NCBI RefSeq assembly: GCF_036417845.1
Contig: NC_090016.1
Span: 248,001-312,000 of the forward strand
Reading direction: 5' to 3'
DNA length: 64,000 nt
Origin: Apteryx mantelli
Lineage: Eukaryota; Chordata; Aves; Apterygiformes; Apterygidae
The notes beneath the pieces are model-generated. The model was not told where the DNA came from, searched no databases, and saw only the letters and a program-made list of their open reading frames with translations. Both the position numbers and the translations under genes were made by a program. Positions 56,640 through 64,000 of the stretch are shown here, piece after piece. How positions within the stretch are numbered: the first letter of the stretch is position 1; each line of letters opens with the position of its first letter.

Positions 56640-58030
56640 CACCTCTGCTTGGGTCCGAAAACAGCTATTTTGGGTTTTACCATCCGGGGGGGGGGACGGA
56701 CCCTGTTTCGGGCTGAGAAACGAAACTTTCAGGGCTGCTGCTTCTGCGAAAGCGGCTTGGGGGGGGGGTGCGAAACCGGGGGGAAACCGGGCGTTTTGCA
56801 TAAAAGCGGGCGGGAAACCAGGTGTTTTTTGGAGATTGGGGGGGGGGAGAAAAAAAGGCAAATTGGGGGGTTTTGCGGTTTGGGTGAAAAAACAGCCGGT
56901 TTGGGGCGGTTGCTTTGCAGCCATTTTCGGTTTTCAGTTTTGCTGCTGCTGCTAAACGGGGAGGTTTTGCCGAAATCGAGGTTTTTCAGTGTTTTTGGAC
57001 AAAACCGGCTTCTTGGAGGCGCTTTGGTAGATAAAAGTCGCCGCGGAGGTGGTTTTGGGGCAAAAAAAGGTGCTTTGGGGGAAAAAAGTGCTTTTTGGTG
57101 GTGGAGGAGGAGGTTTTGCAGGGGAAACGTGGCTTTTTTTTTCCTTCGTGTTAAAAAAGAGGTTTTGCAGCAAATCGATTAATTTGCAGGCGGAAAACGG
57201 GCGGGAAAAGGCGATTTTTGATGGAGAAAACAGGCAGAAAAGAAGATAAAGTTGCGCACAGAGCCAAAATCGGCCGTTTTGAGAGGAAAACAGGGTGCGA
57301 AAAGGAGCGTTTGCACCAAGTGGGCAATTTGCCGATAAAATAAGGGAGAAAAGAAGCAGTTTGCCCCGAGCGGCGGCTTTTTTGGGCAGAAACCACCCAG
57401 TTTTGGGGCGGTTGCTTTAATTTTTTGCAAGTCAAATTCTCCCCCCCGGGACTTGGCCGAAAGCGGAAGATTTTGGCCCGAGAAACAGGGTGGAAAAAGC
57501 CGCGAGAGCCCGGGCGGGGTTTGGTTTTTGCAGAGAATAACCAGGTTTTGGGGTGGTTTTATTTGTCTTTTTTTTTTTTTGCAAAATTAATCCGAGCAGT
57601 TTTGCAAAATGGCCCCAAGCGTTTTATTGCAAAAACCGGCATCTTTTGCAAAAGTGTTGCAGGTGCTTTTTGCAAAGTTAACGCAAGGGGTTTTTGCAAA
57701 GATCGGGGCAGGTTTTGCAAAATTCATGCAAGCGACTTTTGTAAAATTGACCATTTTTTTTTTGCAAAGTTGAGCGTTTTTTTGCCAAGATAACGGGGGC
57801 GGTTTTGCAGAGCCAGGTAAAACCAGCAGGTTTTTTTGCACCAGAACCAGGGGTTTTGCAGCAGGGCGCCACCGTTGCACGGGAAAGCTTTGCCAAAGGG
57901 GGGGGAGGGAGGGGAGGGATTTTTGGGGTTAAACCAGGGGGTTTTGGGGCCCGAAACGGGGCCGGACAAAGCGACACACTCACACCAGGGTGTTTTTTGC
58001 CCCAAACGGGCAGGTTTTATAGCAAAAGGG
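56640..58030. repeat. Degenerate A/T-richer repeat with TTTTGCAAA words
   Basis: The least GC-rich stretch of the window. Words such as GGGAAAACAGG, TTTTGCAAAA and GGTTTTGCAG recur every 25-30 bases, especially 57,420-57,850, but no unit is regular. No reliable gene is seen in it. Octamer-like TTTTGCAT (56794-56801) and ATTTGCAG (57182-57189) are present. Confidence 0.6.
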
Positions 58031-58149
58031 GGGGCACGGCGGAGGCTGCGGGGCAGGAGGGGGCGGCGGTGGGGAGGCCCGGTGACAAGGGGCGCCGGAC
58101 GGGGGCTCGCGTCGCCTTTTTGGGGCAAATCCCGCCTCATTCGGGAAGG

Positions 58150-58670
58150 ATGGAGCTGGTGTGCCGCACCACTTGGGTTGACCTGGTGTCTCCCCTGTGG
58201 CCACCCGCGGTTGACCTGATGTCCCGTGTTGATCTGGTGTGTCCCCGCTTTGGTTGACCTGTTGTCTAGGCTGTGCCTGGGTTGACCTAGTGGCCAAGTT
58301 CATATTGGGCGACCCGGTGGCCAGTCTGTCTGGGTTGACCTGATGACTGGTGCCCACCTCGGTTGACCTGGTGGCCAAGTCCCCCCCCCCCCACCTCCTT
58401 GGGGGACCCGGTGGCCAGTGTCCACCTTGGGGGACCTGGTGACCAACGTCCCCCCCGGTTTGACCTGGTGGCCACGGTCCATCTGGGGGCTGATCTGGTG
58501 GCCAGTGTCTCCTTTAGGTGACCTGGTGTCCGAGGTCCACCTGGTTTGACCTAACATCCACCTGCGTTGACTTGGTGACCAAGGTCCACCTCGGGTGACC
58601 CGGTGTCCACCTTGGGTGATGGGTCCCCGTGTGACCTGGTGTCCACCTCCATCCCCCCCCACCCCACGAT
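58150..58670. repeat. GGTTGACCTGGTGGCCAGTG minisatellite
   Basis: About 18 imperfect 26-30-bp units. Followed by about 200 bases (58,670-58,880) of unique GC-rich sequence with no recognisable gene. Confidence 0.85.
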
Positions 58671-58884
58671 GAGCCCTCCCCCCCCCCGTGCGCCTGTCCC
58701 CGGGGCCGGGCCAACTCGTGACAGGGGCCGGCTTCATCCCCGGGGAGCTGTGGGAGCCGCGGGCTGAGGAAACATCTGCTTCCACCTCCGCGGGGCCCCG
58801 GTGAGCCACCGGTGGGGGGGGGGGGCTGGGCTCTGCTCCGCCGGGCGTCCGTCCGTCCGTCCCAGGGCTCTTTCTGTCCGTGCG

Positions 58885-60260
58885 TGCAACCATCCATCCG
58901 TCCTTCCTATGTGTGCAACCATCCATCCGTCCTCCTCTCCGTGCAACCATCCATCCGTCCTTCCTATGTGTGCAACCATCCATCCGTCCTTCTCTCCGTG
59001 CAACCATCCATCCGTCCTTCCTATGTGTGCAACCATCCATCCATCGTCCTCTCCGTGCAACCATCCATCCGTCCTTTCCACGTGTGCAACCATCCATCCA
59101 TCCTCCTCTCTGTGCAACCATCCATCCATCCTCCTCTCCGTGCAACCATCCATCCGTCCTTTCCACGTGTGCAACCATCCATCTGTCCTCCTCTCCGTGC
59201 AACCACCCATCCGTCCTTTCCACGTGTGCAACCATCCATCCGTCCTCCTCTCCGTGCAACCATCCATCTGTCCTCCTCTCCGTGCAACCATCCATCCATC
59301 CTCCTCTCCGTGCAACCATCCATCCGTCCTCCTCTCCGTGCAACCATCCATCCGTCCTTTCCACGTGTGCAACCATCCATCCGTCCTCCTCTCCGTGCAA
59401 CCATCCATCCGTCCTTCCCATGCGTGCAACCATCCATCCGTCCTCCTCTCCGTGCAACCATCCATCCGTCCTCCTCTCCGTGCAACCATCCATCCGTCCT
59501 TCCTATGTGTGCAACCATCCATCCGTCCTTCCCATGTGTGCAACCATCCATCCGTCCTCCTCTCCGTGCAACCATCCATCCGTCCTTCCTATGTGTGCAA
59601 CCATCCATTTGTCCTCCTCTCCGTGCAACCATCCATTTGTCCTTCCCATGTGTGCAACCATCCATCCATCGTCCTCTCCGTGCAACCATCCATCCTTCCT
59701 TCCTATGTGTGCAACCATCCATCCGTCCTTCCTATGTGTGCAACCATCCATCCGTCCTTCCTATGTGTGCAACCATCCATCCGTCCTCCTCTCCGTGCAA
59801 CCATCCATCCGTCCTTCCTATGTGTGCAACCATCCATCCGTCCTCCTCTCCGTGCAACCATCCATCCGTCCTTCCTATGTGTGCAACCATCCATCCGTCC
59901 TCCTCTCCGTGCAACCATCCATCCGTCCTTTCCACGTGTGCAACCATCCATCCATCCTCCTCTCTGTGCAACCATCCATCCGTCCTTTCCACGTGTGCAA
60001 CCATCCATCCATCCTCCTCTCTGTGCAACCATCCATCCATCCTCCTCTCCGTGCAACCATCCATCTGTCCTCCTCTCCGTGCAACCACCCATCCGTCCTT
60101 TCCACGTGTGCAACCATCCATCCGTCCTTCCCATGTGTGCAACCATCCATCCGTCCTCCTCTCCGTGCAACCATCCATCCGTCCTTCCTATGTGTGCAAC
60201 CATCCATCCGTCCTCCTCTCCATGCAACCATCCATCCGTCCTTTCCATACACCCATCCAC
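58885..60260. repeat. 28/29-bp CAACCATCCATCCGTCCTCC minisatellite
   Basis: About 48 units of two alternating types, one with CTCTCCGTG (28 bp) and one with TTCCTATGTGTG (29 bp). It lies just downstream of the immunoglobulin M2 exon on the minus strand. Confidence 0.95.
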
Positions 60261-60432
60261 CCATCCCTCCATCTCCCCACGCATCCTCGCACCCATCCAC
60301 CCCTTCTCCTTCCCTTGCGTCCGTCCCCTCTCGCCCCGTCCTCCTGGCGTGCTGGTGCTGGCGGTGGTGGCGGTGGTGGCGGTGGTGGTGGTGGTGGCCT
60401 CGCTGGGGACACGGCGGCGGCGGCGGCAGCGG

Positions 60433-61777
60433 CTACATGATGGGCTGGAGGCCGCTCTTGGCGCCGAGCACCGGGCCCTGCTTCAGCTGCACCACGGTGG
60501 TCAGCAGCCACTTGACCTGCGGTGGGAGGAGGAGGCCTTGGAGGACCCGGGGGGGGGGGGGGGCCCACGTTTCCACCCGCGTTGGGTTTGCACATGGGTT
60601 TTCGCACCCGCGTTGGGTTTTCGCCTGGGTTTTTGCACCCACGTTGGGTTTCCACCCGGGTTTTTGCACCCACGTTGGGTTTCCACCCGGGTTTTTGCAC
60701 CCGCGTTGGGTTTTTGCACCCACGTTGGGTTTCCACCTGGGTTTTTGCACCCACGTTGGGTTTCCACCTGGGTTTTTGCACCCACGTTGGGTTTCCACCC
60801 GGGTTTTTGCACCCGCGTTGGGTTTTTGCACCCACGTTGGGTTTCCACCCGGGTTTTTGCCCCCGCGTTGGGTTTCCACCTGGGTTTTTGCCCCCGCGTT
60901 GGGTTTCCACCTGGGTTTTTGCACCCACGTTGGGTTTCCACCTGGGTTTTTGCCCCCGCGTTGGGTTTCCACCCGGGTTTTTGCGCCCACGTTGGGTTTC
61001 CACCTGGGTTTTTGCCCCCGCGTTGGGTTTCCACCCGGGTTTTTGCGCCCACGTTGGGTTTCCACCTGGGTTTTTGCCCCCGCGTTGGGTTTCCACCCGG
61101 GTTTTTGCCCCCACGTTGGGTTTCCACCCGGGTTTTTGCCCCCGCGTTGGGTTTCCACCTGGGTTTTTGCCCCCGCGTTGGGTTTCCACCTGGGTTTTTG
61201 CCCCCGCGTTGGGTTTCCACCCGGGTTTTTGCCCCCGCGTTGGGTTTCCACCCGGGTTTTTGCACCCACGTTGGGTTTCCACCTGGGTTTTGCGCCCACA
61301 TTGGGTTTCCGCCCGGTTTTTTGCGCCCACGTTGGGTTTCCGCCCGGTTTTTTGCACCCGCGTTGGGTTTCCACCTGGGTTTTTGCCCCCGCGTTGGGTT
61401 TCCGCCTGGTTTTTGCGCCCGTGTTGGGTTTCCACCCGGGTTTTTGCCCCCGCGTTGGGTTTTTGCCCTGTTTTTTGCACCCGTGTTGGGTTTCCACCTG
61501 GGTTTTTGCCCCCGCGTTGGGTTTCCGCCTGGTTTTTGCCCCCGCGTTGGGTTTCCACCCGGGTTTTTGCCCCCGCGTTGGGTTTTTGCCCTGTTTTTTG
61601 CGCCCGCGTTGGGTTTCCGCCCGGTTTTGGCGCCGGTTCTCACCTTGCAGAGGGTGACGGTGGCGCTGTAGCAGACGCTGAGGAGGAAGAGGGTGATGAA
61701 GACGGCGATGGTGTCCCAGGGCCCGTTGAGCGGCTCGGGGCCGCCGTGGCAGAGGTCCTCGGGCAGGAGCAGCTCTG
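60433..61777 (-). CDS. Immunoglobulin heavy chain membrane exons M1 and M2 (IgY/upsilon-like)
   Basis: Encodes the transmembrane anchor and cytoplasmic tail of a B-cell-receptor heavy chain. M1 is 61644-61777 (acceptor CCCCGGCAG, donor GTGAGA): acidic linker [18 protein letters not shown], then the transmembrane segment [17 protein letters not shown], identical in this stretch to mammalian IgG. M2 is 60433-60516: [13 protein letters not shown] followed by a short tail to TAG at 60435-60433, 27 residues. IgM would have only VK after the membrane, so an IgG/IgY-class chain is favoured; in a bird that means upsilon. The constant-domain exons must lie upstream, beyond 64,000. The M1-M2 intron and the CH-M1 intron are minisatellite. 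No poly(A) signal could be identified downstream. Confidence 0.82.
60560..61625. repeat. 31-bp GTTGGGTTTCCACCTGGGTT minisatellite, Ig M1-M2 intron
   Basis: About 34 units with TTTTTGCCCCCGCG or TTTTTGCACCCACG, filling intron 60517-61643 between the two membrane exons. Confidence 0.95.
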
Positions 61778-61809
61778 CTGCCGGGGAGAGGGGTCAGTGC
61801 GCTGCCGGC

Positions 61810-62650
61810 ACACGGACCCGACCGTCCCTCCTTCCCTCCGTCCGTCCATCTGTCCATCCAACCCTCCATCCATCCCTCCCTCCATCCCTCCCTCCATCCC
61901 TCTGTCCATCCATCCCTCCCTCCAACCCTGTATCCATCCATCCCTCCATCTCTACATCCCTCCGTCCATCTCTCCGTCCATCCATCCCTCTGTCCATCCA
62001 TCCCTCTGTCCATGCCTCTGTCCACCCCTCTGTCCATCCCTCCATCCCTGCATCCATCCCTGCATCCATCCCTCAGTCCATTCCTCCATCCCTCCGTCCA
62101 TCCATCCATCCCTCCCTCCATCCCTCTATCCATCCATCCCTCTGTCCATCCATCCCTCCATCCAACCCTGCGTCCATTGCTCCATACAACCCTCCATCCA
62201 TCTCTCCATCCATCCCTGTATCCATCCATCCCTCCATCTCTACATCCCTCCGTCCATCCCTCCGTCCATCCATCCTTCCATCCCTCTGTCCATCCATCCC
62301 TCCATCCAACCCTGCGTCCGTTGCTCCGTCCAACCCTCCATCCATCTCTCCATCCATCCCTCCCTCCCTCCAACCCTGTATCCATCCATCCCTCCATCTC
62401 TACATCCCTCCGTCCATCCCTCCCTCCATCCCTCCGTCCATCCATCCCTCTGTCCATCCCTCCCTCCATCCATCCCTCCATCCAACCCTGCGTCTGTTGC
62501 TCCGTCCAACCCTCCATCCATCTCTCCATCCATCCCTCCCTCCCTCCCACCCTGTATCCATCCATCCCCCCATCGAACCCATTGTCTCTCCCTCCATCCC
62601 TCCATTCTTCTGTTCCTCCATCCATCCCTCCATCCTCCCTCTCCTCCCTC
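61810..62650. repeat. CATCCATCCCTCCATCC minisatellite with longer blocks, Ig CH-M1 intron
   Basis: Tetranucleotide-based, but organised in roughly 170-bp blocks that share TCTACATCCCTCCGTCCATC and CCAACCCTGCGTCCATTGCT. Confidence 0.9.
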
Positions 62651-62654
62651 TCTC

Positions 62655-64000
62655 CTTGCACCCGTCTGTCCTGCATCTCCCTCCTTGCATCTGTCTGTCC
62701 TGCATCTCCCTCCTTGCATCTGTCTGTCCTGCATCTCCCTCCTTGCATCCGTCTGTCCTGCATCTCCCTCCTTGCATCCGTCTGTCCTGCATCTCCCTCC
62801 TTGCACCCGTCTGTCCTGCATCTCCCTCCTTGCACCCGTCTGTCCTGCATCTCCCTCCTTGCATCCGTCTGTCCTGCATCTCCCTCCTTGCACCCGTCTG
62901 TCCTGCATCTCCCTCCTTGCACCCGTCTGTCCTGCATCTCCCTCCTTGCACCCGTCTGTCCTGCATCTCCCTCCTTGCACCCGTCTGTCCTGCATCTCCC
63001 TCCTTGCATCCGTCTGTCCTGCATCTCCCTCCTTGCATCCGTCTGTCCTGCATCTCCCTCCTTGCATCCGTCTGTCCTGCATCTCCCTCCTTGCACCCGT
63101 CTGTCCTGCATCTCCCTCCTTGCATCTGTCTGTCCTGCATCTCCCTCCTTGCATCCGTCTGTCCTGCATCTCCCTCCTTGCACCCGTCTGTCCTGCATCT
63201 CCCTCCTTGCATCTGTCTGTCCGGCATCTCCCTCCTTGCATCCGTCTGTCCTGCATCTCCCTCCTTGCATCCGTCTGTCCTGCATCTCCCTCCTTGCATC
63301 CGTCTGTCCTGCATCTCCCTCCTTGCATCCGTCTGTCCTGCATCTCCCTCCTTGCATCCGTCTGTCCTGCATCTCCCTCCTTGCATCCGTCTGTCCTGCA
63401 TCTCCCTCCTTGCATCCGTCTGTCCTGCATCTCCCTCCTTGCACCCGTCTGTCCTGCATCTCCCTCCTTGCACCCGTCTGTCCTGCATCTCCCTCCTTGC
63501 ATCCGTCTGTCCTGCATCTCCCTCCTTGCATCCGTCTGTCCTGCATCTCCCTCCTTGCACCCGTCTGTCCTGCATCTCCCTCCTTGCATCCGTCTGTCCT
63601 GCATCTCCCTCCTTGCACCCGTCTGTCCTGCATCTCCCTCCTTGTATCCGTCTGTCCTGCATCTCCCTCCTTGCATCCGTCTGTCCTGCATCTCCCTCCT
63701 TGCATCCGTCTGTCCTGCATCTCCCTCCTTGCATCCGTCTGTCCTGCATCTCCCTCCTTGCACCCGTCTGTCCTGCATCTCCCCTCCTTGCATCCGTCTG
63801 TCCTGCATCTCCCTCCTTGTATCCGTCTGTCCTGCATCTCCCCTCCTTGCATCTGTCTGTCCTGCATCTCCCTCCTTGCATCCGTCTGTCCTGCATCTCC
63901 CTCCTTGCATCCGTCTGTCCTGCATCTCCCTCCTTGCATCCGTCTGTCCTGCATCTCCCTCCTTGCATCCGTCTGTCCTGCATCTCCCTCCTTGCACCCG
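62655..64000. repeat. Highly homogeneous 29-bp minisatellite, TTGCATCCGTCTGTCCTGCA units
   Basis: About 46 tandem copies continuing past the window edge. Units differ mainly at GCATCC/GCACCC/GCATCT; two copies (near 63,780 and 63,840) carry one extra C. It is the most homogeneous array in the window. The very long minus-strand open frames here are artefacts. Confidence 0.96.

Noticed and set aside
60433-63954. Very long minus-strand open frames (over 1,000 codons) and the matching plus-strand frames at 58,801-61,671
   Set aside because: They read through stop-free minisatellite units, exist in several frames at once and cross the true M1 exon out of frame.
62655-64000. CRISPR-like regular spacing
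   Set aside because: Units are contiguous with no unique spacers, and the genome is eukaryotic.
61810-64000. Variable, diversity or joining segments, or constant domains, of the Ig heavy chain
   Set aside because: Only repeats are visible; no Ig-fold cysteine/tryptophan pattern or recombination signal was seen inside the window.

Overview
The window is vertebrate nuclear DNA, most likely from a bird (a GC-rich microchromosome). The evidence is very high GC, short introns, spliced GT-AG gene structures, an immunoglobulin heavy-chain membrane segment of the IgY/IgG type, almost no recognisable transposons, and introns and spacers filled with minisatellites. The species cannot be told from the sequence. 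No prokaryotic system, CRISPR array or new defence system was found. The unusual content is the repeat architecture and the gene neighbourhood.

Layout. 1-14,444 (+): 3' part of a sarcomeric myosin heavy chain ending in KGLNEE (MYH7-like), cut by the left window edge. 14,550-18,300: spacer of four minisatellites with one unique island at 16,600-16,810 carrying a TEAD-type motif. 18,330-42,092 (+): a second, complete myosin heavy chain of 1,938 codons in 39 coding exons, with MYH6-type diagnostic residues ([10 protein letters not shown], tail KLHDEE). 42,908-49,827 (-): a four-transmembrane MARVEL protein, CMTM5, in five coding exons, convergent with MYH6. 52,421-55,557 (-): PABPN1, whose 5' exons run into a 200-N assembly gap (55,558-55,757) and whose penultimate exon carries a 1-base frameshift. 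55,758-56,090: a CCAAT/ETS promoter-like island. 60,433-61,777 (-): two membrane exons of an immunoglobulin heavy chain, probably upsilon; its constant-domain exons would lie beyond 64,000. The rest is tandem repeat.

MYH7-MYH6-CMTM5-PABPN1 reproduces the order and orientation known from mammals (human 14q11), which supports the gene names. IL25, EFS and SLC22A17, which lie between CMTM5 and PABPN1 in mammals, are absent here. The adjacency of immunoglobulin membrane exons to this cardiac cluster rests on the scaffold join at the gap.

The two myosin genes encode the force-generating motor of cardiac and slow muscle. They keep old MYH6/MYH7 differences in a few exons but look recently homogenised in others, with introns included in the near-identical tracts. 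Homologous introns carry the same minisatellite families at different lengths. In CMTM5, the intron minisatellite contains about 19 copies of the splice acceptor and first coding bases of the following exon.
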